A stretch of 64,000 bases of DNA from Lodderomyces elongisporus (taxonomy: Eukaryota > Ascomycota > Pichiomycetes > Serinales > Debaryomycetaceae), in NCBI RefSeq assembly GCF_030384665.1, contig NC_083674.1, positions 62,001-126,000 of the forward strand, read 5' to 3'. Below, one piece after another: positions 16,902-29,952 of this stretch. A program made the translations under genes and the position numbers. Position 1 is the stretch's first letter. The number at the start of each line of letters is the position of its first letter. The notes beneath the pieces were generated by a model that saw nothing but the letters and a program-made list of their open reading frames with translations, was not told where the DNA came from and did not search any database.

Positions 16902-18823
16902 AGTGGCTCAAGTTAGAATTATGGTGTGCTTAATAGTTAGCGAGTGTAGAACTAAGGAGGCAAGAGTGGAAAAGTCAATGTGCGTGTGTGTCTGTGTGTG
17001 TGTGTGTGTATACGTCTGTCTGTATGAGAACAAGGGTATGAGTCGATGGAATTAGTTGGAAATAGAAAAAAAAAAGTCCTGCCAATAGTTGATTCGTTTC
17101 TAGTCTTTGAAAAAATGGAAAAAAAAGTTCAGGTGTATAAACTAAAAGATGGTTTTCTTCTTGATTCTCTTACTTTCTTTCTTTTGTTCTTTCTCTTTGC
17201 TTTGGTACAGTTAAAAAAAATGAATAAAAAAATTAAAATTCCCTCAGTATATAAGCAAAATGCTTCAGAATAGTCAAATAAGTTGTCTTGAACAAAGCAA
17301 AAGTGTTTGTGGTTTTATTTAGCAACAGAAAATTAAAAATAAAATTAAAAATAAAAAATAAAAAAAAACTGTGTGCGCGAAAATCCAAAATTGAATCTAC
17401 AATTGTTTATCTTAGTAGATGTAGTGACTAGCAGTCTCTTGTTAAAAGGAAATTTCGAGTTGTGCTCTTGATTAATGGAAAGAAGGAATATATAAGTCTT
17501 CAGCAGCTGTTTTTTTTTGTTTTTAATGGTGTAAAGTTCAATGTTGAAGTCTTTAGTATTGAAATGTTTGGGAGATTATGGCAAAGCAGCCATCTTTTCC
17601 TTTTTTCTTCCTTTTTTCTTCCTTTTCATTTTTTTTATTAACATTTGCTCTTTTGTGTTTCTTCCAGCTTTTCTCTTAAAAAAAAAATAAAGGAGTATTT
17701 GTTTGTCAAGAGAGGAGGCTTGGTATGTGTCGCGTTTCAGATTGGGAATAATAATAAAAAAAAAAAAAATAAAAAGAAAAGAAACAGTTTAAGACATGTT
17801 TTTCTATATATGTATGTATTAGCTAAGTCACGTGAGTTTTATTTGCGACATACAATTAGTGACATTCACAAATGAAAATTGAAAATTAAAAAAATAAAAA
17901 TAAAACATAAAAAAAAAACAAGGCTGTGCTGTTTGTATTTTTTTTTGGCTTCTGTACCTTCCTCTCTTTGTCTCTCTTTGTCTCTTTTTCGTTCTCTCTA
18001 CAAATATTTGACGTGTTTGTGCTTCTCTTCTCTCTCTATTACCACCACCCCCTCTCCCCCCTACCTGGCTTATTGTTGCTGTTTCGAGGATAAGGAGGGA
18101 AACACGAAAACAAATATATATATATATATATTCATACAACATCTACAACAGTATAAATGTCAAAAACAAGAGGAAAATGCATTTTACACCAAGCAAATTA
18201 CTCTGCCATTCCCATCCTTCTTGGTAAGCAATCTCTTGGAAAGTAAGAAAAATAGAAAAAAGAGACAAAGAGACAAAGAGACAAAGAGAGAGACTATTAT
18301 TAAAATATATATATATAACAAGAAAATAATAACAGGAAATGCGTTTATGGTGAAAGGTGAAGATTAAATTAATCCGGTGTATCACGTGGTCAAATAATAG
18401 ACGAAAAAATAATGTCTATACAAACCATCCACTACCAATTTTTAATCAAATTCATTTATATTAATTATATTTCTCTCTACAAACCACTAAACAATTTTTT
18501 AATTTATTGTAAAAGTCATTAAAAAATATATATTGCAAGCTGTCTATCACTATAATTAAAATCACATAGTATAAGAATTGAATAAAAGAAAAAGAAAAAT
18601 AATATATATATATATATATAAGAGAAAACAACTGTATGAAAACATGTTCAAAAACAGTAATGCAAGAATAGAATATCGAAGCACTTCACTAGCTTCTTTT
18701 CGCCTTTTTTTTTTTTGAAAAAAAAAAAATAAAAAAATAAAAACCATTTTAAAAAAAACTCCCTCTTTTTAAAGCCTCATTTGTTTGTTGGATTATTTGT
18801 GTGTCTGTTGATCTTCTGCTCCT
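16902..18823. other. Intergenic ROT1 to G1 cyclin (1.9 kb)
   Basis: ROT1 promoter plus the long 3' flank of the cyclin. It holds a GTGTGTGT run near 16980-17010, A/T homopolymers, and CACGTG palindromes at about 17830 and 18384 (Cbf1/Tye7-type). A GAGACAAA-type inverted repeat is listed separately. A 162-codon frame at 17879-18367 is a low-complexity Lys/Ile/Tyr string and is not accepted as a gene. Confidence 0.55.
17950..18297. repeat. Imperfect inverted repeat of CTCTTTGT units
   Basis: The left arm is CTCTTTGTCTCTCTTTGTCTCT-like (about 17958-17990). The right arm is AGAGACAAAGAGACAAAGAGACAAAGAG-like (about 18260-18296), close to its reverse complement, with about 270 bp between. It lies 530-870 bp beyond the cyclin stop and could fold in a long 3' UTR or in DNA. 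Confidence 0.6.
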
Positions 18824-19229
18824 TCACCAAGCTCCCTTCATTTCTCTCGACTGGTTGATCAGTGTCCGTAATTTCTTTGTAAGCATCACTGGACTCTCAT
18901 TGTCATTCATCGATGTAGCTGCACTACCCACACTATCACTTCTTCCACTTACACTGCCTTGGTTCATCATCGAAGCGTGCGGTTTATCAAACACATCAAA
19001 TTTATCAAATTTGTCAAATTTGTCAAATTTATCAGAATTACTGCACTCATAGGTATTCGACATCGACGAAGTTACACTAGACTGCGAAGTGTTCCATCTA
19101 ATGTTTAGACCAACCAATGGTTCTGGAGTATTGCGCCATTGACTGTGGGCAAAAGAATTGCACTTGTGAAACTTATTTGCAGTTGACTGCAAATGTTGCT
19201 GCTGTTGTTGCTGTTGTTGTTGCTGTTGT

Positions 19230-19261
<32 letters not shown>

Positions 19262-20902
19262 ATATTGTCGTGGGAGGGGCAATGAAACTGGAATCATGGT
19301 TGAACTCAAGTTATTATTCAATTGGTAAGGTGCTGGAATAGACCGTTTGGCCAGGCTTGGTGGGGTAGACGTTTGGAAAAGAGATCTTTGCTGTGTTACA
19401 GCATATGGAATGACGGGTGTTGGCATTGATGAAACATCACTTGTAAAATTAAATTGAGAAGGTGCACAGGAATTGTTATTGTTATTGTTGTGATTTTGGT
19501 TCTGGTTTGGGTTCTGGTAATTAATTTGTTGTTGCTGAGGTGGTGGTGGCAACATAGATGAATTGCTGCATGTTGTGGCCGGTGTAGTTGAGCGAGGTAC
19601 AGTAGACTCGGTTGACGAGACAGAGGACGACCTTGATGAGTGATATTGGTTTTGGAAAATAGGCACCAGTAATGGCGCCAAAAGTGGTGCACCTTCTGTA
19701 AACAATGAGTGCTGTTGCCCCAGGCTTTTGTATCGAATTGAAATCAGTTGGTATAAAAACTGTGGTGCGCTAAAATCAAACAAGTTGAGTAAAAAATCAG
19801 AGCTATCGAGCACAGCCTTGACCAAATTTCTCTTTATGAAATTGTACCTCAACTGATCAAAACTTAAAACATTGTCGCAATCACTGTTTAAAACTTGATA
19901 ATTGGGACTCAGCTCGTCAATATTGAACACCTCATTGATCAAGTCAAGTGCAACTTGACCCAATTCTAAAGAGTTGACATCAATCAACTCAGAATTGTAC
20001 AATGCAGCATAGCTCAAGTACTCCTTAACTTTGAACAATTCACCACCATAGTTACCAAATACCACTACTACACCACCATTGTTACAGCCTTCACCATTAT
20101 TGTTTTGGCTATAGCCACCACTACTATGTTGTTGCTCCAATATGCTAAATTCGTGACTAGCAACAATAAACTCTTCAATGGATGGATCATTCAAGTTCCA
20201 TTCCAAAGTGTTCAACACGTGTACTTCCATCTGCTTAAACATACCTTGGTCGTATTTACACTTTACTCCACACAATTTAACCAATTCGTGTAATTTGGGC
20301 ATGCGGAATCTTTCTGTGGGGCCAATAAATTTGCCTCCAGCACCAAATCCCAAGTCACTAATAGTCTTAAAGTTGTGTGCGCCTATTCTTTCAAGGTTGT
20401 TCAAGTTGACAAAATGGTTGTTGCCACCAACCATTTTACTGGTGATCCATAAACATGTAGTAATGATCAATTGAGCCTGGTCGAGCAACACCACTCTTTT
20501 GGAACAATACCTGTCAAAGAGCTTCACTGCTTTGAAAAACACAAACGGGAGAACCTTGAGTCTCACAGACATTTTGAGTAAGAAATCGACAAGTTTCAAT
20601 CTAATGGCAAATGTAAGGTATGGTTGCTGCTTGTATAGGGAAATGTTTGGTTTGCTAATCTCCAAAAGTTGAAGCATTGTGTCTCTGACATCTAGGCTAT
20701 ATTCTTGTAGTGCTTGCTCGTGGATATGGAGCTCAGACTCATACAATTCTTGTGGATACTGAACCTGTTGGAAAGTTTTTGGTTGCTGTTGTTGTTGTTG
20801 CTGGAGTAGTGAGTTTTGGTCCAAGGGGAACCGCAGTTTGGACTGCTGGTCTGATTTTATCGATTGTGGGGTCAATGGTCTAGTGACATTCATCATCATC
20901 AT
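18824..20902 (-). CDS. HGC1: G1 cyclin, probable Hgc1
   Basis: The frame extends upstream to a TTG, but the first ATG is at 20902 (four ATGs in a row), giving 692 aa. The N-terminal cyclin box (about residues 70-250) contains TFAIRLKLVDFLLKMSVRLK, FDRYC and CLWITSKMVGGNNH, as in fungal Cln cyclins. The C-terminal half is low-complexity: Asn runs, about 22-25 Gln near 548-570, and a (DKF)n repeat near 622-640. Length and box resemble Candida Hgc1/Ccn1 rather than the shorter Cln3. From memory of C. albicans systematic numbering, HGC1 lies close to ERG2, SPE1 and CMP1, all in this window, which favours Hgc1. Hgc1 pairs with Cdc28 to drive hyphal growth. Ccn1 is the main alternative. Confidence 0.65.
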
Positions 20903-23880
20903 TGTGGATAATATGCCTTTTCTCAGTATTCTTTTATTTTTTTTGGAAAACAAATCTATTTATATAATGTAGATATAAATATGTGTATATGTGAAGATAT
21001 AAATAAATATATATATATATATGTATGTATCTTCAAATGCAAGGGAAAGTGATGAATGTGGATAATTATGCAAGAACAACAAAAAAAAAGAAACAATGAA
21101 CAAAGTAATTGGCAAAGTTGTGTACTTGTTGAGTAACTTCACTGGTGTTCCTATATGATTCGTATGTGTAAATGTGAAAGCAAAAGTTGGTAATGTCTTG
21201 ATAAAGTTTCCTTTTTTTGGTGCCGTATATATGTCTCTGTGCTGGTATATAAGAACTTAATGAATGGTCAATTGCACAAGTAAGTTGTATAATAAGGTTG
21301 GCAAAGTGACTCAATGGGAATACTCTAGGTTTAGGTATAGACTTGTATAGGAATATTCAATATGAAATAATAAACTTTATAAAAAAAAAACAAGATGGAA
21401 ACAATTTAAAGTTATTGAAATGTGAAAAACAAAAATTTAATAAAGAATGATGGACCTTTTTCTTTTGGTTTCCTTTTTTTTTGAACTATACTTTAACAGT
21501 TTGATGAGTAAAGTATGTACAAAAGAAAGCAAAAAAGTTTTGACGGATGTTTTAAAACTTGAATGAAAAGTAGGTTTGAGTGGAAGGAAATGGTGAAATA
21601 AAAAACCTTCTTTTTTTTTTCTTCTTCTTTGCAAAAATCGTAAAACTCAATTGCAGGATATTATAACTGGTATATATATATATATATATATATATGAATA
21701 TAGGTCTGTGTTGGAACCCTGGACTTACCCGTTATTATTCTTATTCTTTATCGTTGTTGTTGTTGTTGTTGTCGTCGTCGTCTTTTATTTTCCTATTCTA
21801 TTTTCTATTAATTTTTTTTTTAATTCTTTTTGCTTGGGTGAATTGGCTCTAGTGAATAATAGTCTAGATTAAACCAACAGATTAGGAAGTGGGATGCAGC
21901 TGTGAATAATTACAAGCTAGTATCTTTGCATTGTTAACCTTAATATTATAATTATTCCTACAACCACCACTATTGTTGTTGTTGCTGCTGCTGTTGTTGT
22001 TAATGTTAACATTGATGTTAAAAATAATAATATAATTATTATTATTATTATGAATAAAGAGCTTTCCCATCGTGAAAAAACAATGCTAAAAAAAAAAGGT
22101 TCAAAGTGGGTGTGAATTAATCAATTAATTAATCAATTGATTGATTGATTGATTAATTTTTGTATGATAGTTGTTACTACTATAAAATATATTATTATTT
22201 TTTTTTCATCGTCAATCGCATTCTAGAATGCAGTGAATGCAGTGTGTACTATTATTCTATTGAAAAAGTTAGTTGAACGTGAGCTGTTGTAGTGGTGATA
22301 ACAATAAAAATATGGTTGTGGTGCCTGTTCCTGTTCCAGTTCTTGTTCTTGTTCTTGTTCTTGTAGTGGTTCTTGTAGTGGTTCGTATTGTTTTGTTGAG
22401 ATAAAAATTAAAAAAAAAATTTAAAAATAAAATGTTTTTTTTAAATTTTTTATTTATTTTATTTCATTTTCTGTTATTTATATTTATGACACAAAACCTG
22501 TAACTATTGAGGAAAAAAAAAAGGGCAAAGCCAAACGTACATGCACCTGCTGCCACCTGCTTTCTCGACAGACCCTGTGTGTGGTTGTAGGTTTTTAGGT
22601 GTGCAATTACTATTTATTATTTTTTTAGTCCAGGGGGGGAAGAGAGAGAGAGAAAGAGAAATAAACCGAGGGAGATGGAGAAGGGGGGAGGGAGGCACAG
22701 ACAACCACACCTTCTTCTAGTTACTTCTCCTACCATCATCAAAACATATTAACTAGCTCAAAGCAACAGCATATTAAACCATAAAGACTAGTTGACTCCC
22801 TGTTGAATATACTATTTGTTGTTGTTTTGTTGTATTCTCCATCAACTTGTAATACCTTGTCAAAAAACCAAAAAAAAAAATAAATAATAAAAGTACCATA
22901 ATTGTAAGACTACCGTCTCTCTCAGGAACATACAACTTCACGACGCAGAGTGTGCTCTTGAATGTATAAACACAAAATAAATAATAAACACAAAAGTAAA
23001 AAAATTTTAAAAAAAAACTGCTGAGGTTGTTGGTTAGGAGCTCTACAGATAGAGTCAAGTATTTTAGCACCATTGAATATTGTTTTGTTGAAAATGATAT
23101 AGAAAAAAAAAAAAATTTTCAAATGCAATTCCTCACTCCTTTTTTTTTTCCTCTAAAAAAAATCTTCTTGTTGGTGGTGTTTGTGGTATTGTTGTTGTTG
23201 TTGTTGTTGGTGGTGTCTCTTTTGCTTTTTAGTCTGCTCTACATCCAACTTGTCTCAGTTTGGTTAAAATAGTTTTGGTGCACAAAAGACAAGCAATAGA
23301 GACTATACTTCTTTATTCGACTCAACTCGTCTTGTTTTGTCTTGTTTTGTCTTGTCTTTTCTTCTGCCCCTATTGATATGTGTTTAGGGCAACAGCATAG
23401 ACATGCATAGTAAGTCCGGTATTTATGTCTATGTCTAAGTTTATGTCTCTGACAGAGTGGCAAGTGGCAAGTGGGGCACCACCAATACAATGCACCTACA
23501 GGATGTACCAATACTACATTTAGCATTTACCTTTACATTTGCCTTTGCCTTAGCTTTAGCTTGTTTTCTTCTCTCTTTTTTTCACAATTGCATCCATCGT
23601 CTAATTGGACCAGCTACATCAAGAGAAAGTAGACATTTTCCTAAACAAATTAAATAAAAAATAAAAAAAAAGCAGTATTTTCAAAGAGAATAGGGAAAAC
23701 AAAAAATAACTAAATAAACTTTTCACTACTGCCATCAAGACATAAAAGTACTTCTTCTCATCCAATATATTAATGTACCGGAGTTGTAATCTGCCAATTG
23801 TAAACAAACAGGTGATTGGATCTGTGTATAATTCACACTTAGAACTAGAACCAGAACCAGAAACATAAACAGAAAATCAA

Positions 23881-23910
23881 ATCATATCATATCATATCAT
23901 ATCATATCAT
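23881..23910. repeat. ATCAT pentamer array
   Basis: Six tandem copies of ATCAT, uninterrupted, inside the gene-free region about 3 kb upstream of the cyclin ATG. Confidence 0.85.
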
Positions 23911-26900
23911 GCCACTTGCTCAACAAAACACAAACTACACCACTAGTGGAAATCTTCTGCTTTTGCTTGAAGGAATGAATGAATGAAAAAAATAATAATA
24001 ACAACAATAATAATAATAATATGTAATATGATTTACCAGAATGTAATGAGTTAAAACACAGAGCAAAATAGATTATCACCAAAAAAGATGAACTCTTTCA
24101 TAAAATCAAAGACTTCTCTTCCTTCTATCAGCGTAGATCCCACGGTCACAAAAAAAAACAAAATAATAAAGGGTAAAGTAGAAAAGGGTTGAAAACCATC
24201 CATACCAAAAGAACAGAAGATGGAAAAAAAAGAAGAAAATTAGATACACTAAAATAAAAAATAGAATGCTTCGATGAAATTCCACTTTTCCTTTCTATAC
24301 AAACCAACACACAATGTCAAGGAAAGAATGTAGAAGAATATTCAAAATTCAGATTCGAAACCAGAACTTAAACCATAACCAAGTGCAAAGATAACAGCAG
24401 CAGCAACAACTAATAGGTTCTGGGATCGCGCATCTCTTACACATGCAATGGAAGTACAATGTGTTTGAATCAATGGTGAAAAGTCGAATACAACGGAAAT
24501 CTTCAAAATATAACCAAAACAAAAAGAAACAAGAAACAAGAAACAAATTAGAGATAATCAAAAGAGCTCTTCATATCCCTTTCAAGATACAAAACCTTGA
24601 CTCCTAGGAAAGATCATTCCTTTGTAATTCCAGCTGACATTTTGTTACCTTTTTTCTTTTTTATGACCTTGCCATTTTGAAATAAATAGAAAAAAAAAAG
24701 AAGAAAGAAAGAAAAAAAACCGAGTGCTGGCACATCATCGAATCCAACACTTGTAACCATCTCTGTAGTGATGACGTATTCAATTTATCAAGAGTAACCT
24801 CTCTGGTGAAAAATTTAAAAAAAAAATTAATGAAAAGAATTGATAATCGTGATAATAATGATAGAAGTCACCTTTTGGAAGAGGAATTAAAGGAACAAAA
24901 ACTCGTACCATACCACACTTTGACTTGGAACCAGTTGCAAGTAGATTACCCAAAAAAAAAAAATATTGAACCAAAATAAACAGATAGTATGTAAGAAACA
25001 AGAGAAGAATAATATTGGACTAATCTTGCCAAATATTACAAGATACATTTCTTTTCTTGTATTGCAAAATCCACTACACCATACGTAGAAAGACATGTAA
25101 ACATCTACATTCTTTATACTACATTAGAATGATGAACAATAATAATAATAGAGAAGAAGAAGAAGAAGAGGAAGAGAAATTTTCTTGCATAAAGTCACCT
25201 CCCGATGTCGCCAACTGCTTGTTCAACAAAAAAAAAACATTGCTGGACAAATATTGCTTTGGGTTGCTTGAGATCACCAACCTCCATAAACTTATAGGCC
25301 CATAAATACTTAAACACATAAACACAAATCTCGAGACATTAGCACACGCGTTCCTCGTATTAGTGACAAGTAGAATACTCTTTGTCCTTGTATTTGGACT
25401 GAAGAAGCCAGCTAAAAAGAAAAGACAAAAAAAAAAAGATAAGAAATAAACATTGTATACATTTATTAAGCGAGCGGAATAGAATACTTGGAACCACTTT
25501 GTTAGAATAAATTCACCCGCCTCGTACCTCACATTCAATCAAAATACGTACAAACCATGTTTACACCCACAATCACATTCACAATCACATTCATACTGCC
25601 ACCCTCGTTGTCCCAAACCTGCTCAGTCGCCCTGCATTTCGTGTTCCTCTTCCTATTTTGTAGTATTGTCGTTTAACCGCCCTTGAACAAGCCGCCCCCC
25701 CTCTCTTTCTCCCCTCTTGGTTCTAATTCTCGCTTTAAATTCACGTTCTCGTTCTGTTGTTCTCGCAACCATACACCCACAACCTCCAAACCTCGAAACC
25801 TCTCCTGGCTACAGGCGGTCTTTACGTGGCTCGTCTTATTCGCAAGAGACAAATTTTTCTACACACCAAGAGTTTGAACATTCTCATATCAGACACACTC
25901 CTCATTTTATCAATCACTATTCAACAGATGATAAACAACTTTATTTTTTTTTTCTATGTTTCTTTTACATGGAGAGAGGAAGAGAAAGGAAACCAATTAA
26001 AAACACCATTTGCAAAAGCAGGTGGAAATGGTGAAAAAAGGGAAAAAGGAAAAAAGGGGAGGAAAAATGATTTAGCTCTTCCACCAACGTGCCATTGATG
26101 CCTTAGTCAGTGGAACACAAACTACACTTCACTAATCTTTTTGTTTCTATAGTAACTTACTCTTTTGTTTTCCATTTTACTTTGAAAAGCTCTTCTACTA
26201 CTCGTGTATTCCATGCAATATTACCTCATACCTCTATGACCAATATCAACAAATAAGCAGAGTTGATAGACTGTAGTAGAAGTCGAGAGACAAGAAAAGG
26301 ATTATATTTGTTAATGAACATAAAAATAAAAAAAATATTAAAATAAAAAAAAAAAGAAACCAACTTTAAAAATTAGCCGAAAAGTTTTTAAACAATCAAT
26401 AAAACGGTGAGGCAGCATTAAACCTTTAAAGCAAAGTATAGCAGAATGTTTACATTCTAAACACTTTTGGAACAATCAAAATAGGTAGTGTGAGAAAGAC
26501 TGAGTGACTGAGTGACTGAGACGCAAATGTCTTCCTTATTGTAAAAAAGAAATAAAACAAACATTGCCATTTACAGCATTCTACATTCCGTACCCGTACC
26601 GATACCCCGATACCCTGGCACCAATATCTATTTTAATTCCAACACCAATGCCAATACCAAACGTCCCTTTGCTATCACTTTACCTGCATTAGCACCTTTA
26701 TGTATTGTCATGCTGTGTGGCTTTCTTGTCTATTTCCTAAAACTGAAAAAATGTTGAAAAAGAAAAAAAAAATGTTGAAAAATTTTGTTTGTCTTACTCC
26801 TATTGTGTTTGCTTGTACAAAATTGGTCTCACCGTCAAAGACTTCTGAAACAAACTTAAAAAAAATTAAAAAAAATTAAAAGAATTCGCCAAAAATTTAA

Positions 26901-28919
26901 ATAGCACAATTTAGACAAGCAACATCATCTACACGTATCCATGATACTCATTAGTACAAATGTGGGACTAATCATTGCTTCACATTCAACCATTTACATG
27001 GATAGAAAATCTTGATACGTCTAGAACCTCTTTGATCAATGGTTTGTAACTATCTCTTATTAATTGAAAATAATAAAATAATAAAATAATAAAAAAAAAT
27101 AAAAAATAAAATTAAAAAAATTAAAAATAAAATAAAAAAAACCAATTAAGCACCAAAACAAGAAGAACAATAAGATGACAAGTAGTAAATAAAGACGATG
27201 ACATTGACAAATAGAGGATAACAACAATTGAGCAAAAAAGAAGAAGCGGAAGACTAAGAGAAAGAGGAAGAGGAAAACGCAAGATCAAGAGATAAACTAT
27301 AAACTTTGCAAAATTGCACAGCACAAGCACTAGATACCTAACCAAACCTCCTCCCCTCCCCCTTCCAGCACCAACACCAACACCAACACTAACACCAACA
27401 CCAGCCCTTTCTTATCATTATATGTGTATCACCACCCAATTCAGCAAAGATCAAAACATATCGGTATCGTCAATAATGGGTCAAGAAACCTAAACCTTAC
27501 TCTCAAGCACCAAACCCGAGCCGCAAGATCTAATTACTACCTTGAATGTTTATATTTATATTTATATATATCTTGTGTGTGTGTGTCTCACTCTACTCTT
27601 TCCCTTTCAAATCTTTCTATGCCTTTCTGTTGTTCTTGTTGTTCTTGTCCTTGTTGTTGTTATTCTTTTGTAAGGAAATAGAAAACCCCATTTTCAATTG
27701 TTGGTGATTATTGACAGATGCAAAAAAAAAAAAAATTGACAAAACGCCTTTTATATTGTTCTAAAAATTATCGTAGCTTATAACCACTGATTTGTAATAA
27801 ACTAGACTAATTGGTTCAATTGGTATAGTTGTCGAATAATCAGCTACTACTACTAGGACTATCAGTGCTAAAATTACTCAATTACAACTTGATAATAATA
27901 GTGTTCTTTCACGTAATTTAATGCCACAATAATACTAGATGTCAAGTCATCACGACTAAGATTAACGATACAAAGGTTTCACTCTCTTTTAGTAATTACT
28001 GTCAACCAGATAACGAATTAAAACCTAGGTTGTTTGTGTTTCTTTCTGTCTCTCTGTCTGTCTGTCTGTCTGTTTGTGTGCTTGCCGGCATTTTCATAAT
28101 TTATCGCTGGCAATGCTGGCTTATCAATGCTTCGGCATTCCCCCCCCCCCCCAAAAAAAATAGGGCGCTGTAGTACATACAGTAGTTGTTGTTGGTGGTG
28201 GTGGTGGTGGTGATTTAATATGAACGTGATGATGATGATGCAGTGGTTATCATTTTTACTTTCTCCACTTCTCCTCCTTCTCCTATCTCAGTTCTCTGGC
28301 CTGGCCTCGTTGCTTTCTTCATAACCATTGTTCAAATCAATGTTTACCATTCGATGACTGCAAATGATGAATGCAATAATATTGGAGAAAAAGAAAAAGA
28401 AAAATATCAATGAAGAATCAAAATAGAAAGATAAAAATAATAATAATAATAAAAAATGATGAAGGTCTTGCCAAAATATTACAAAGAAACAAAATCATCA
28501 ATAAGAAAAAAGCCACTTCAACGGTTATGAGTCTGTTATATGCGGACCCCCTCGTCTTTCTCCGTGTATCCTTCAACTTTACTGGCAAAAAATTACACTA
28601 TAGCCAATTGGCAAGAAAAAAAAAAAAAGGTGATATATATTTTGTTTGTTGTTTCTGAGATAAACACAATAAACTAAATCGAGTTTAAAATCAAGATTCT
28701 CAAAACCATTGTTTCACGAACAATAAACAAAAAAAATTAAAATCAAAATCAAAAAAGAAAAGGGAAAAGGGAAGAGACACCATTGACAAAAGAAGACCTT
28801 TTAATTTGGTTCTTTGTTTTTTATATGCTATTGTCTTGAAAAAAAAAATGGAAAAACATAGAGTGCCTTGTCAAAAACACTCTTTTCATATAATGAAAAA
28901 AAAAAAAAGATTTGGCAAA

Positions 28920-28966
28920 AAAACACTAAAACACTAAAACACTAAAACACTAAAACACTAAAACAC
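28920..28966. repeat. AAAACACT octamer array
   Basis: Five perfect copies of the 8-mer AAAACACT and a sixth partial copy, in the gene-free region. Confidence 0.88.
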
Positions 28967-29468
28967 GAGTCACTCTGAGCATTATTTTTTTTGAAAATAG
29001 TGATACTAATGCACCTTCATCGCAACAATTACCATAAACATCCTTTACTTTGAGTGAGAGGAGGTGGTGGAGGGGCAGAGGGGAAGTTTGGTGACGAGAC
29101 GGATGGAGGTGAGAAAATGTTATTCTATATGGCACCAACTAATTGTTGTTTTCCATTATTTAAAAGGAAAAACACTTATTTGTACCGGAATCATCCATTT
29201 CCTTTTTTTGATCTATTAGCTCTTGTATACAAATCACTTGTTTACCTCTTCATCAGCGGCATATTACAATCCCATTTGCTGATTCTTTTCTTTTCTTTTT
29301 CCATTCTTTTCTTTGTGGTGCAACCAATTCAGATAGCTGCATGTTGTAATACTTGTCGTATGCAACTTCCTTCTCATTTTCAATGCGATTATAGGGAGCT
29401 GGAGCATTTTTCAAGAGTTGGATGTAAACATTGCTTGATTCTTTTGACAGGAATTGCGCTTTAGTAAT

Positions 29469-29548
29469 CTTGTTTACACTTGTTCACAATTGTTCACAAT
29501 TGTTCCCACTTGTTTACACTTGTTTACACATGTTTACACTTGTTTACA
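29469..29548. repeat. 8 x 10-bp array of CTTGTTTACA with forkhead cores
   Basis: Eight contiguous 10-bp units: five carry TGTTTACA and three carry TGTTCACA or TGTTCCCA variants. TGTTTAC is the reverse complement of the forkhead core GTAAACA. With a 10-bp period all sites face one side of the helix. The array lies about 400 bp past the maltase stop codon and 8.6 kb upstream of the cyclin. Confidence 0.85.
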
Positions 29549-29952
29549 TGTAGACATTGTATTATGCAGTTAAAAGCAGAGTATAAACAACATAAAACAC
29601 CACTGCATAAGATCAGATGATCTTTGGTATGCTGCAACTAACTAACCTGTGCATGTTTATCCTCTGGCAAAGGTTTCAATTTGTATTTGTTCCAAAAACA
29701 GGTGGAAGAAGCAAGAAAGTGTTTAATCTATTACCGTACAATACTTGAGACCCAAGTTTAAAACCTAACAAAAATTCAAAAATCATCTAAACTTACATTT
29801 ATCTAGTATTTATTTTTTCTTTTATTTCTATTATCTATTTGTTAATACTGTTTTGCTTTTGTTTTTGCTTTTTGTTTTTGCTTTTTTGTTCTTTTTTCTT
29901 TTTTCTTTTTTTTTTTTAATTTACTATCCTCCTTTTGTAGTTACTCGCCCCA

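Larger units (their letters stand above)
20903..29952. other. Gene-free region of about 9 kb upstream of the G1 cyclin
   Basis: No frame here shows codon structure, known domains or a credible splice series; the longest (136-139 codons at 29054-29464 and 25119-25538) are low-complexity or lack recognisable features. It spans the whole interval between the cyclin start and the maltase 3' end. It contains AT-rich hairpin-like runs (about 22400-22460 and 27060-27140), a 13-C run at 28140-28152, ATCAT, AAAACACT and CTTGTTTACA arrays, and an MCB-like ACGCGT at 25346-25351. Possible roles are an unusually long cyclin promoter plus 5' UTR, unannotated ncRNA, or a regional centromere. The first is favoured because Candida morphogenesis regulators often have very long upstream regions. 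Confidence 0.7.

Noticed and set aside
17879..18367. 162-codon frame between ROT1 and the cyclin
   Set aside because: Made of Lys/Ile/Leu/Ser homopolymer-type sequence and overlaps the inverted repeat.
25119..25538. 139-codon frame in the gene-free region
   Set aside because: Ends in a poly-Ser/Leu run made by GAA repeats. No family resemblance and no splice signals.
29054..29464. 136-codon frame near the forkhead array
   Set aside because: Starts in Gly repeats and shows no domain or codon pattern; likely chance in AT-rich DNA.
20903..29952. Calling the 9 kb gene-free region a centromere
   Set aside because: No flanking inverted repeats or other centromere signature could be seen; kept only as a hypothesis to test.
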